This document shows positions 1-7,834 of a stretch of DNA of 59,342 bases, piece by piece. The DNA is from Chitinispirillaceae bacterium (GTDB taxonomy: Bacteria; Fibrobacterota; Chitinivibrionia; Chitinivibrionales; Chitinispirillaceae). The notes under the pieces are model-generated. The model searched no databases, was not told the origin of the DNA, and was given only the letters and a program-made list of their open reading frames with translations. Numbering within the stretch: position 1 is the first letter of the stretch; each line of letters opens with the position of its first letter. The stretch spans positions 1 through 59,342 of the forward strand of contig JAFGIW010000035.1 in assembly GCA_016929415.1 (NCBI GenBank), given 5' to 3'. The position numbers and the translations under genes are program-made.

Positions 1-94
1 GCAACATTCTACTTTGTCTTCTGCGGCCAGGATGGCCGCGTCGCGCTTCATTTAATCCGATGTTACAAGTAAATGTGCTCCAACGGGATCTAGT

Positions 95-199
95 GTGCCC
101 CATTAAATATGCACTTTATTCGCCCTGCTAGGGCACAATATGTCCCGTCTTTGTCTCAAGTGTGCCCTTAATCGGTTTTGGAAGGGCATAATATGTTCC
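95..199. repeat. cluster of GTGCCC / GGGCA(C/T) motifs
   Basis: Four related short motifs lie within 105 bp. Two GTGCCC copies are at 95-100 and 162-167 on the plus strand. Two opposite-facing copies extend to 16 bp and differ from each other at two positions: gggcacaatatgtccc (131-146) and gggcataatatgttcc (184-199). Multiple direct and inverted copies in a short space resemble transposase-binding sites at an element end or a multi-operator region. No transposase lies beside them in this window, so the role is open. Confidence 0.4.
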
Positions 200-547
200 T
201 CTGGTGGTAATCACTGTTTTGCAATAAAATGGCATTAAAAAACACCTTGGTGGAAACATAATCAAAGGCGCTTTTATACTTTTAAAGTTGTTTTCGGGTG
301 CACCTTTCTCCCTTCACGTCCGGTGCTGACGGTTGTCCGGACGATACAATAGGAGCTTTCGGGGGAAGTTGTTGCTGTTTTCAGGAGTCGCCCACATCCG
401 TTTCAGGATCATTGAAACGACAGGTTACGGGAAAATGAAGGAAGTGAAACGAATGCCCCCGATGATGGTGTCCTTGGGTACACAACTTACATTCAATATA
501 CGTCGATCGGGCGGATGATGTCAAACCGAAAAGGGAGTTTGGGCGGG

Positions 548-606
548 GCAGCTGCCTTGCAGTTAAGTGTGGTTTGATGAAGAACCCAATGCTTTAAGGC
601 AGCTGC
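548..606. repeat. inverted repeat behind the recombinase gene
   Basis: An 11-bp perfect inverted repeat, gcagctgcctt (548-558) and aaggcagctgc (596-606), encloses 37 nt and ends 10 bp past the recombinase stop codon. Each arm contains the self-palindrome GCAGCTGC. The position suits a transcription stop or an attachment-type site for the recombinase. There is no T-run, so a simple intrinsic terminator is not well supported. Confidence 0.4.
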
Positions 607-616
607 TGCAGACCGG

Positions 617-1997
617 TCAGGAGATATCAAGGTAGGAAATGGGGCTTTTTATTTTCCTGACCATTGCGGTACTTACATGGGTATAAATTTCGGTGGTTTT
701 AAGGCTGGCGTGTCCGAGAAGTTCCTGAACGCAACGGGTGTCGGTACCGTGTTCCATCAGGTGAGTGGCGGAAGCGAAAGATTTATAAAAAGCTACAGTG
801 CGCAGCACTGGACTCCGCACGCTTCTAAGCACGGATGTGATAACCTGTGAGAGTGTGGATTCCGCCGATTTTGGGAGCTCCGCTTCTTTTGCATGCATTG
901 TCGAATATCTTTGAAATGGTTCGACGGGTGAGCAGTTTTCCCGATGAATCGTTGATGAATAGATAATTCATCTCAGGGTTCCCGGAAATATAGGCCTGCA
1001 ATACCTTTTTAATCCCCCGGTCGAGCATTATCACCCGGTCTTTTCTCCCTTTTCCTTTAGAAATACGTATGCAGTCCTTATCGAAATCGAAGTTCCGGCT
1101 ACGCAGGAGCCGGATCTCTTCGAGTCTCAGTCCTCCTCCGTAGGCAAGCATGATCACCAGGCGGTGTTTTGGGTTGGTGGTCGCGGCGATCAGTTTTTCG
1201 ATCTGCTGTTCGGAGTAGACCTTCGGGAGCGGTTTTCCGATTTTCATCCGGGGGACTGATTCGGTGATATTGTCGGTTTTGATAACGGTCCGGTAGAAGA
1301 AGCCGATCGCTGAGGAGTAGAGATTGATGGTGCGGGGCGCGAAACCGGACTGTTCTTTGAGATAAAGATTATACTGCATGATCCGGGGAGCATCCTCCTT
1401 CGTAGGAGAAGTACCGAGCCATCGCAGGAATACGGTGACGACACGGAGGTAATTTCGTATTGTCCTGCGGCTGTAATTGCGGACCGAAAGCTCTTTGCGT
1501 AAGTCTTCCAGCAGCGGCTTAAAGCGTGAAAATGAAGGAGTTTGATCAGGTTCAACATTTTTTCCTGGGGAGCCTGTCGACCTGGTCGGTGTGACCGCTT
1601 TTTGAGCGTTTCCGGCCGGTGATATCCCCTTGATAGCTTCAATATGTTTCGGCGACGGCGCGGTTATCCGGTAAAAGAGAATAAGCGCCGGAGAATGCCG
1701 CTGCGGTTCGCTTATGATGAATTCGATGGCACGTTCGACCGGTATTGCTCGCGGATTGCCGGGATTATCGGCGAGATACCTGTTGACTATTGCCCAGTAC
1801 ATCCGTCGCTGTCCGAACGACAACTGCTTTTCGGTATGAAGATCGAACGAGTATCGTTTCATCCACCATTTCCTCCACTCCTCCGGGCTTTTTGGATTGG
1901 TGGGGGAGTGCTGCCTGCCGGCAGCGGTTATGGTATCGTAAAATCTGTTGCCGGTTGTTTCCGGCGGTTGCATGGCGTTTCTGCTGATCGTTTCCAT
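617..1997 (-). pseudogene. tyrosine recombinase/integrase, disrupted
   Basis: This is a phage-integrase-type site-specific recombinase. The start chosen is the ATG at 1997, preceded by AAAGGA at 7 nt. The N-terminal part (about 150 aa) is an extension seen in some integrases; the SAM-like core-binding domain is at about residues 170-250. The catalytic domain follows, with the first active-site Arg in GGLRLEEI and Lys in SKGKGRKD. The frame reads to GGIHTL, where the second Arg box (HTLRH in relatives) should be, then runs into a stop at about 823. The rest of the domain continues in another frame: [31 protein letters not shown] with the GH box and nucleophilic Tyr, and the typical KIKSP tail. 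Between the two halves lie 67 extra bases (782-848). The Arg-His of the HxxR box is lost, so the enzyme should be inactive. It lies 90 bp downstream of the helical-protein gene on the same strand. Confidence 0.85.
782..848. mobile_element. 67-bp insertion inside the recombinase active site
   Basis: These 67 bp replace the two codons expected between HTL and SFASATHL of the recombinase, a net gain of about 61 bp that shifts the frame. The insert folds: CAGTGC (796-801) pairs with GCACTG (805-810) over a 3-nt loop, and a second imperfect hairpin follows with TCCG..GCTT pairing with AAGC..CGGA around 813-834. It has no coding content. No target-site duplication is evident. It resembles a small REP/MITE-like element; an untidy repair event is the alternative. 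Confidence 0.5.
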
Positions 1998-2087
1998 AAT
2001 CGATCCTTTCGTGTTTTTCATTGGTGATGTAAAAATGGCCGCGGCAACCCGGATCGCCGCGGCCTTACTACTGTCCGGCTACAGACA

Positions 2088-2831
2088 TCAGGCCTGTTCG
2101 GCTCCCGGTTTCGCGACCGTTTCGATTGACGGAGCGGCTGAAGATGGTTCCGCTTCTTGCGTCGAATCGTTTTTCGGTGAGCGTCCGGCGTGGTCGATGA
2201 TCACCCGCGCTGCCTGGTACTGGTGGTAGAAATCGATATTCATCGTTTTCACCGGTTCGATGAGCCGGTCGAGATCCTCTCTGAGGACTTCGTCGGTCGC
2301 GTCGAATTTTCCGTAAAGCATTTCCCGGGCGGCCCTGCTCCCGGCGATTTTCCGCTGCTGCGTATCCGACTGGAGCCGCAGCGTTTCGAGGGATTTGCGA
2401 TACGCGTCGACCATTTCTCCGGTGATGCCGTACGCGGCGATGTCCGCGGTATGGGCCTGCGCCAGGTCGGCGATATGCGTGCAGCGGCGTTCGAGTTCCT
2501 CCCTGCGGTAGTGTTTCAGTTCGCTCTCGGTTATCCGGGTTTCGGCCTTGAGCTGTTCGTCGCCGGTTTTCCTTCCTAATGCGTGTAGTGCATTCACGAC
2601 AGGTATCGTGCGATCGATTACATCGTTGGTAGCGCTGTTTTTCGCTGCCGTTACGCCTTCGGTACCGTAGAGGTATTCGCTGTCGCTCTGTTCGATTCCG
2701 TGCACCAGATCGCGATAGCGAGCGGCCGCTTCGGTAAAAGCTTGAATGCCGTCAATCGTTGACTGGTGTTGCACGAGCACCGCATCGACTGCCCGGAACA
2801 TGTTCATTTTATTACTCTCATGGCGGTTCAT
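2088..2831 (-). CDS. alpha-helical protein of unknown function
   Basis: The product is 247 aa, rich in charged residues and predicted to be almost entirely helical, with no signal peptide or membrane segment. The frame stays open upstream through the 21-bp repeats only because those repeats are open in several frames. I place the start at the ATG at 2831 (MNRHESNKMNMFRAVDAVL), which has GAAAGG about 8 nt upstream. The N-terminal signature (NK-x-x-M-F/Y-x-A-V), the middle region and AAYGIT near residue 165 resemble a paralogous family of helical-bundle hypothetical proteins that I recall from Bacteroidota-type genomes. That resemblance is from memory and not established. The C-terminus ends in a Ser/Ala/Glu-rich tail. 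Neighbours are the broken recombinase downstream and the minisatellite upstream, so it probably belongs to the accessory element. No function is assigned. Confidence 0.65.
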   Translation of the reverse strand: MNRHESNKMNMFRAVDAVLVQHQSTIDGIQAFTEAAARYRDLVHGIEQSDSEYLYGTEGVTAAKNSATNDVIDRTIPVVNALHALGRKTGDEQLKAETRITESELKHYRREELERRCTHIADLAQAHTADIAAYGITGEMVDAYRKSLETLRLQSDTQQRKIAGSRAAREMLYGKFDATDEVLREDLDRLIEPVKTMNIDFYHQYQAARVIIDHAGRSPKNDSTQEAEPSSAAPSIETVAKPGAEQA

Positions 2832-3043
2832 AATGACCGGCCTTTCTATTTTGGTAATTGGTTTTATAATGTTGCTTACATGGACGTCCGTTACTGCTCT
2901 TGTATAGATGCAATAGCTGTGCCATTTGCCTGGGGACGTTCGGAGATTGGTCGGTAGGAGGATGAAATCTGCGTTTTTATGCGAATTAGGGCATTTTGCA
3001 GCCAATCGATTAATCCGGTAGCGCGAGATGTTGCATTGAAAAA

Positions 3044-3091
3044 CAGTCGCATTAATGCGACTGCGATCAGTCGAGTCGCAAAAATGCGACT
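3044..3091. repeat. perfect 20-bp palindrome plus a related hairpin
   Basis: Positions 3044-3063 form a perfect 20-bp palindrome (CAGTCGCATT followed by its reverse complement). Just after it, AGTCGCA (3074-3080) pairs with TGCGACT (3085-3091) over four bases. Both use the same AGTCGCA core, so the site has four half-copies in 48 bp. It lies between the helical-protein gene and the minisatellite. A dimeric DNA-binding protein site or a replication/recombination site would look like this; no binding protein can be named. Confidence 0.6.
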
Positions 3092-3110
3092 GTCGGAGGG
3101 CTGCGGAACG

Positions 3111-3386
3111 TTCAAAACTCTTCGCGTGACTTACAAAACTCTTCGCGTGACTTACAAAACTCTTCGCGTGACTTACAAAGCTCTTCGCGTGACTTACAAA
3201 GCTCTTCGCGCGACTTGTAAAGTTCTTCGCGCGACTTACAAAGCTCTTCGCGTGACTTACAAAGCTCTTCGCGCGACTTGTAAAGTTCTTCGCGTGACTT
3301 AGAAAGTTCTTCGAGCGACTTAGAAAGTTCTTCGGGAGACATGCAAAGTTCTTCGGGAGACTTAGAAAGCTCTTCGGGAAATTTTC
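3111..3386. repeat. 21-bp tandem repeat array (12 full copies)
   Basis: Twelve full 21-bp units run from 3121 to 3372, with partial units at both ends. The first unit is ttcgcgtgacttacaaaact plus c. Copies differ at a few positions (cgtgac/cgcgac, ttac/ttgt/ttag), and the unit changes gradually from one side to the other. Twenty-one is a multiple of three and the units lack stops in several frames. The minus strand at 3112-3342 therefore reads as heptads of the type KSREELC, a second minus frame as SHAKSFV, and the plus strand as RVTYKAL. The heptad reading has coiled-coil character and an ATG at 3342, but no strong ribosome-binding site, so translation is unproven. There are no variable spacers, so this is not a CRISPR. 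Confidence 0.85.
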
Positions 3387-3943
3387 AGCCTTCTGCCTGA
3401 ACCGGTGAGTTCTTCCGGAAGCCCGGCAACCCCGCGGACCGTGATGGAGTAGAAAACTAAGACGGTTGCGCATGGCCCTGATACCATTTGTTCGGGGTAG
3501 TAAGTTGTGGATTCAAATGAAACGATTGAGTCGCAGAGTCGCCATTTTACAGCGGTCTGTCGTAAAAATTCGTCTATTTTCCTGCTGTTGTCTGAAGCCT
3601 GAAAGGGGCTGATATTCCTTTTTCCATTTCTATATTTATTCCTAACCAATTGATCCCTGAAAATGTGAAAATAGGGAACAGGCGTCTTTTCTTCACCATC
3701 AGGCGGAGCTGCGGGGGCGGCGCGCCCCGCATTAATAAAACTTAATCTGGCTACCAACCGACAGGGGGCCGGGTTCTGCTGTAAGAAACCCGGCCGGCTG
3801 CGCTGATGGATGCTTACTCAGCGGGAAATGTCGTAAAATAAGTCGAAAAACGAAAAGAGCATTCCGCTGCGGATGATAAGATGGTATTTTGTTACAACTG
3901 TTCGGTCAGGGGATTCTCCGCTTTTTCAAATGGAGTTGCAGCA
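3387..3943. other. gene-free stretch with GC-rich hairpins
   Basis: No supported gene. A minus-strand open frame (3362-3757) crosses into the minisatellite and has no recognisable domain. A hairpin with 9-bp arms, GGCCGGGTT (3767-3775) and AACCCGGCC (3787-3795), lies upstream of the TerB-like gene, and another GC-rich inverted repeat sits near 3713-3731. Neither is followed by a T-run. They could be a promoter-proximal structure or interspersed palindromic repeats. Confidence 0.45.
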
Positions 3944-4405
3944 ATGTCCGTAAACAAAATGACGAAAGATGAGACCGTCGCCCTGCAGAGCAGGGCTGAA
4001 GCGCATCTCTACATAGCTGTCGCCAAAGCCGACGGCATCATTTCAAGGAAGGAACACGCAACGATAGGCCTGTATGCCGCCAAGGCCCAGAAACTGTATG
4101 ATGTGCTGGATATCAACAGCGATATTGCAAAGCAGGTGCGGAAGGTTATCAAAAAGATACTTGCCGATGCCCGTTTTAATTCCTGGAGCACCGACGACCA
4201 TGTCAATGAAGCGGTTTCGCTTTTGAAGGAAGCGCGCGACCGCGGGAACTGGTCCGTATCGCTCGCAAGCCTCAAGCATGAGCGTGGACTGCTGCAGGTC
4301 GCCCTGCTTGACGAATATGTATTCGTCGAATCGGCTGTAATAAAAAAGATACATCGCAGACTGGAGCGGGAACTGGGCGGAGCCAAAAATAAAAAACGGC
4401 CGTGA
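3944..4405 (+). CDS. TerB-like helical protein
   Basis: The product is 153 aa from the ATG at 3944, which has GGAG at 8 nt; the frame extends 21 codons further upstream but without a better site. Residues about 12-110 are helical and contain AVAKADGIISRKE, which resembles the acidic metal-binding start of TerB/DjlA-N-like domains (VAKADG..s..E). The rest is charged and ends in a Lys/Arg-rich tail. There is no signal peptide or membrane segment, so it should be cytoplasmic. TerB-like domains occur in tellurite/stress and phage-defence clusters, but no Ter partners lie here and the role is open. It stands alone between repeat-rich spacers. Confidence 0.55.
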   Translation: MSVNKMTKDETVALQSRAEAHLYIAVAKADGIISRKEHATIGLYAAKAQKLYDVLDINSDIAKQVRKVIKKILADARFNSWSTDDHVNEAVSLLKEARDRGNWSVSLASLKHERGLLQVALLDEYVFVESAVIKKIHRRLERELGGAKNKKRP

Positions 4406-4545
4406 TCGGCCGCCGCCGGCGGGCGGTTTCAATTCCTGAAGGCGGGAAATGGCAGGAATTATAATGGATGTGCGATAGCGCTTCTACCAAACCATTATGA
4501 ACGGTAGTGAAAATCCGGCTGTTGCTCCGGGCATACCTTGAATGG

Positions 4546-4565
4546 ACCCCCGCCTGCGCGGGGGT
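4546..4565. repeat. PAQAGVH-type palindromic repeat
   Basis: ACCCCCGC and GCGGGGGT form an 8-bp stem over a CTGC loop. Read on the minus strand the flank spells VTPAQAGVH, the familiar mistranslation of a REP-like palindrome found in intergenic DNA of many Gram-negative bacteria. Its presence implies many copies elsewhere in the genome. Confidence 0.7.
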
Positions 4566-4683
4566 GACGTTATCCATAAATGTAAATTTGATACAGGAAT
4601 AAAATCTCCGAACAACCCGGTTACGGCGAAGGCACTGTTTTACACGTCACCATGGAAGTCGTTCGTACGGCCATCCATACCCT

Positions 4684-4869
4684 TCATTCAAACGACGAAA
4701 TCGCCTTGAATATCTCGCCGAGCTTCGGAGCGACGATGATTTCGGTCCGCCGGTTGAGCGCCCTGTTTTCCGGGGTGTCGTTTTGCGCCTTGGGAAAATA
4801 TTCTCCTCTGCCGGACGGGAACAGTCGGTCGCCATGGAATCTTTTCCTTGTTGAATGGTGAGAAAACAC
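4684..4869 (-). pseudogene. OmpA/MotB-type C-terminal domain remnant
   Basis: The minus frame ends with NDTPENRALNRRTEII, which matches the end of the OmpA-family peptidoglycan-binding domain (N-x-T-P-E-x-R-A-x-N-R-R-x-E-I). About 13 further residues (APKLGEIFKAISS region) lead to a natural stop at 4684. Only some 50 recognisable residues remain; the rest of the domain and any signal or barrel portion are missing. The upstream DNA (4870 onward) gives no matching frame. It is a decayed or rearranged gene end. Confidence 0.65.
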
Positions 4870-5040
4870 ATTGTTGACAAGTACACTTCATACAGGAGAT
4901 AACGACTGATTAAAAAATAGTTACATCCTCATTTCCCGATTAAATAAAGATGACCTATGGATAAATTATGACTGTTACTATCTCTACTTCGGTAAAATAA
5001 AGAATTATGCTTATCTTCACACTTTTCGCCCCCTCCGTAA

Positions 5041-5087
5041 GGTTCCCCCGCAGGGGGAACCCGCTTAAAAAGTCCCCCTGCGGGGGA
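5041..5087. repeat. paired C/G-rich hairpins
   Basis: GGTTCCCCC (5041-5049) pairs with GGGGGAACC (5053-5061) over GCA; 11 bases later TCCCCC (5073-5078) pairs with GGGGGA (5082-5087) over TGC. Both share a CCCCC-loop-GGGGG core, and another G-run follows at 5091-5096. This looks like an interspersed palindromic repeat rather than a terminator, since no T-run follows and no gene ends just upstream on the plus strand. Confidence 0.55.
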
Positions 5088-5301
5088 TTTAGGGGGCGCT
5101 GCGACAGGGGCAAGGCTAATAGTACCGAAGTAGATCTATGCGTATCCATTTTGCTCATACGAATGCATGGCATCGTACAATCGGACAGACCAACAATTAT
5201 TTTTATCCTTTCAGATTAGAAAACAGCTCTTCCGGCGGTGGTCAGGGCGCATGAACGAATCGATTTCGAGGGGCGGTGTATCGGGTGAAGGGTCCGTGAA
5301 C

Positions 5302-6954
5302 ATGGGCGCACTCTTCATCCGTTGCGTGAAGTTTTTAAGTGTTCCGGTGCTCTCGACACTCCTTTTTCTTCCCCTCAATGCCCGGTCATCCGATTCAACG
5401 GGTATCGATACCGCTCTCGCCGTCAGTTCGCTTGAAAATGACATTCTGACACTCCGCCGAAAAGAACTCGACACCGAAACCCGCATCGAACGGCTGCGGA
5501 TCGATATCCAGGCAATTGAGAAAAAATGGCAGGAAGCACGCGAGACCGACGCTGAAAGCCGCCTGCTCGATGACAGCATCAGCGGCCCGGCGCTTAAAAC
5601 AAAGGTGCTCTGGGAACAGTTGAGCGCGTATCGGACCGACCTTGAAAACGCTTCGTTGCTGCTCGTGTGCTTTCGGAAACATCGATCGATCCTTCGGACC
5701 GTTATTTCCGCACGGCAGGGAACGGAGGATCTTTACGATCAATGGAAGGCGGTCATCGACAGCATCGTCCCATTCCGCGCGCTGGTGGCGGAGGAGTGCC
5801 GCTGGCGCAATGAGCGTCTGGCGGAAACACGGTTCGAACTGGCGGCGGTGGAAAAGATTTTGTCCGAAACCGCTCCGCCGCCGGAAGAACGGCGTCTCCT
5901 CGTCAAACGTAAAAACTATCTCGACAATAAAGTCGCGTCGGACAGCATCCTGAACGTTCACGGCGTTGGGATCGATTCACTTCTTGCCGTCTACCAGGCC
6001 GATGCCCGCGAGGCGCTCAAGCAGATAACTCTGCGACAGCAGACCCGCCGGTTGTATCGTCGCATTCTCGGCGTCTGGTCGTTCGAGCTGCACAATTTCG
6101 ACGGCAAACCGCTTACCGTCGGTAAAATCATCCTCGCGATCCTCGTCATTTTCATCGGATTGAAAATCGCCCAGGTCGTAAGTAAACTGATCGCACATGC
6201 GATCAAGCGGAAATCACACCTTGACACCGGAGTCGTCGACGCCGGGCAGAAACTTTTTTTCTACTGCTTCACCGCCCTGTTTACCCTGTATGCGTTATAC
6301 ATGCTTCAGGTCCCCCTCACGGCCTTTACGGTAATCGGCGGAGCACTCGCCCTCGGCCTTGGTTTCGGCAGTCAGAATATACTGAAAAACTTCATTTCCG
6401 GAATAATCCTTTTACTTGAACGGCCCATGAAAGCCGGCGATTTCCTTGAAATCGACGGCGCGATCGGCACCGTTGAATCGATAGGATTGCGCAGTACACG
6501 CATCCGAACCCCGGGCAATGTCCATATGGTGATCCCGAACAGCAGTTTTCTTGAAAAAAATGTCATCAACTGGACGCTTTCCGACCGTCTGATCCGCCTT
6601 GAATTGCAGGTCGGCATCCAGTACGGTTCCCCTGTCTATAAAGCGAAACAACTGCTCTTTGAGGCCGCGGAAAAAACCGGGAGTGTCTTGAAAAAGCCGG
6701 AACCCGAAGTGCTTTTTTCCGATTTCGGCGATAATGCGCTTTTATTCCATTTGTATTTCTGGATGCGCATTGCCACGATAATCGATCGAAAGCGTATTTC
6801 AAGTGAATTGCGATTTGCTATCAATGACCTTTTTAATGCCGCGGGGATCGTGATCGCCTATCCGCAGCGGGATGTGCATCTTGATACACTGTCGCCGCTT
6901 CGGGTGCGGGTGGAAACGAAGAAATCTCCAAACGATGAAAACGCCTCGAAATAA
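5302..6954 (+). CDS. MscS-family mechanosensitive channel with coiled-coil N-domain
   Basis: The product is a 550-aa membrane channel of the small-conductance mechanosensitive family, expected to release solutes on hypo-osmotic shock. The ATG at 5302 is chosen because it begins a signal-like segment (MGALFIRCVKFLSVPVLSTL) and follows GAAGGG; ATGs at 5251 and 5167 are alternatives. Residues about 30-250 are charged, helical and coiled-coil-like and would lie in the periplasm. Three membrane segments follow: around LTVGKIILAILVIFIG, the LFFYCFTALFTLYAL segment, and the pore helix with GGALALGLGFGSQNILKNF. The MscS beta domain (ERPMKAGDFLEIDGAIGTVE) and the alpha/beta C-domain end the protein. 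The long N-domain makes it larger than E. coli MscS (286 aa). It converges on the trk operon, and both act in turgor control. Confidence 0.9.
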   Translation: MGALFIRCVKFLSVPVLSTLLFLPLNARSSDSTGIDTALAVSSLENDILTLRRKELDTETRIERLRIDIQAIEKKWQEARETDAESRLLDDSISGPALKTKVLWEQLSAYRTDLENASLLLVCFRKHRSILRTVISARQGTEDLYDQWKAVIDSIVPFRALVAEECRWRNERLAETRFELAAVEKILSETAPPPEERRLLVKRKNYLDNKVASDSILNVHGVGIDSLLAVYQADAREALKQITLRQQTRRLYRRILGVWSFELHNFDGKPLTVGKIILAILVIFIGLKIAQVVSKLIAHAIKRKSHLDTGVVDAGQKLFFYCFTALFTLYALYMLQVPLTAFTVIGGALALGLGFGSQNILKNFISGIILLLERPMKAGDFLEIDGAIGTVESIGLRSTRIRTPGNVHMVIPNSSFLEKNVINWTLSDRLIRLELQVGIQYGSPVYKAKQLLFEAAEKTGSVLKKPEPEVLFSDFGDNALLFHLYFWMRIATIIDRKRISSELRFAINDLFNAAGIVIAYPQRDVHLDTLSPLRVRVETKKSPNDENASK

Positions 6955-7171
6955 AACGGAACACGGTAAAGACTGCAGGGCGCTGTTTTTCGGCGCCGTT
7001 GAGCGGTATTTTCCGTCAATCCCCGAAGTCACCGCTTGAAAAGGAATCGATTGCAGAACAGCATGTCGGCGGTTGCAATCGGTAATGATGCCCTATCGCC
7101 GCCCCGAAAGGACCTTTCGTGCCGGGCGCCTCGTCCGGTTTAAATCGGACTTCCGCCATGGGTTAAGAATT

Positions 7172-7834
7172 TCATGCCTCGAGCCTGTCAAGCAATTCGT
7201 TCACATCCCTGAAGACCGTCGCGAAATCCTTCGGCAGGTTTGTCCCGGTGCATCTCCTCATCGTATCGCCGTTGCGGAAGGCGGTCACCACCGAATGAAC
7301 CTCTTCAAACGGTTGTATCAGATTTCTTTTAAGACCGCGCAGAAACAGCATGCCGACAAGAAACAGGCTTGACGCCATGAATACGACGCCCCAGGCGCCG
7401 GCGTTCCCGACCTGCCGCGCCCTTCTGTCGGCATTAACCATCGCCGCCCTGTTGATGTCGCCCAGCCGGACGATGTAGGCGATAGTCCTCCCCCCGGCGT
7501 CGCCGTCGCCGCGAAACGCTCCAGGATAATTCATCGTAATAGAATCAAGGGCGAGCGGCTCTTCATTTTCGGTAATGTTGCCCCTGGCCCTTGTTAGCGC
7601 ATCGGCAAATGATTTCAACCGCGATCCGTTGTCGGCGTCCTTTCCGCCCGCCATTGCCAGCGACGCGAGCATCTCTTCGCCCGCCTGAAGCGAGCGTTCA
7701 TTTCTGTCGATAATCCGTTCGATCGCCGGCGCCATCCTGATGAAAACCCATATCGATCCCAGTGCCATCATGAGATTCAATCCGATAAGGATCCATGCTC
7801 CCACCCTGACGTTCTGCGCAAGTTTCACGTTCAT
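7172..7834 (-). CDS. two-TM membrane protein coupled to trkA, sensor-like
   Basis: The product is 220 aa. It has one membrane segment near the N-terminus (WILIGLNLMMALGSIWVFI), a periplasmic-type helical region of about 110 aa, and a second segment (AWGVVFMASSLFLVGMLFL). A cytoplasmic part follows with HAMP-like character (RNLIQPFEEVHSVVTAFRNGDT..). The layout is that of a four-helix-bundle sensory module without an output kinase or methyl-accepting domain. Its ATG overlaps the trkA stop by 4 nt, so it is translated from the trk message, and it is the last gene of that operon. A link to gating or sensing for K+ uptake is inferred from this coupling only. Confidence 0.6.
   Translation of the reverse strand: MNVKLAQNVRVGAWILIGLNLMMALGSIWVFIRMAPAIERIIDRNERSLQAGEEMLASLAMAGGKDADNGSRLKSFADALTRARGNITENEEPLALDSITMNYPGAFRGDGDAGGRTIAYIVRLGDINRAAMVNADRRARQVGNAGAWGVVFMASSLFLVGMLFLRGLKRNLIQPFEEVHSVVTAFRNGDTMRRCTGTNLPKDFATVFRDVNELLDRLEA

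Larger units (their letters stand above)
1..616. other. gene-free left end
   Basis: I find no credible gene here; the longest open frame (333-518, plus) has no recognisable family and no good ribosome-binding site. The stretch holds a cluster of GTGCCC/GGGCA motifs (95-199) and an inverted repeat directly behind the recombinase stop codon (548-606), both listed separately. The rest is moderately A/T-rich sequence without visible structure. It may be the flank of a decayed mobile element. Confidence 0.5.
4406..5301. other. long spacer with a gene remnant and palindromic repeats
   Basis: There is no intact gene in this 0.9 kb. It contains a PAQAGVH-type palindrome (4546-4565), the C-terminal remnant of an OmpA-family gene on the minus strand (4684-4869) and two C/G-rich hairpins (5041-5087). 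The segment 4870-5040 is A/T-rich and may hold the promoter of the channel gene that follows, but I cannot fix its elements. Confidence 0.5.

Noticed and set aside
333..518. Plus-strand 61-codon frame at the left end
   Set aside because: Short, no family, no clear start signal.
548..606. Integron attC site next to the recombinase
   Set aside because: One GTTRRRY-like string (GTTAAGT) is present, but the paired RYYYAAC core at the right place and the L-box structure are missing, and the recombinase is not clearly IntI.
3111..3386. CRISPR array
   Set aside because: The units are contiguous 21-bp tandem copies with no unique spacers and no cas genes nearby.
3362..3757. Minus-strand 131-codon open frame between the minisatellite and the TerB-like gene
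   Set aside because: It runs into the repeat array, has no good ribosome-binding site and no recognisable domain or secondary-structure logic.
5167..5301. Earlier starts for the MscS-type channel at 5167 or 5251
   Set aside because: The added residues are not conserved-looking and would place a polar stretch before the signal segment that starts at 5302.
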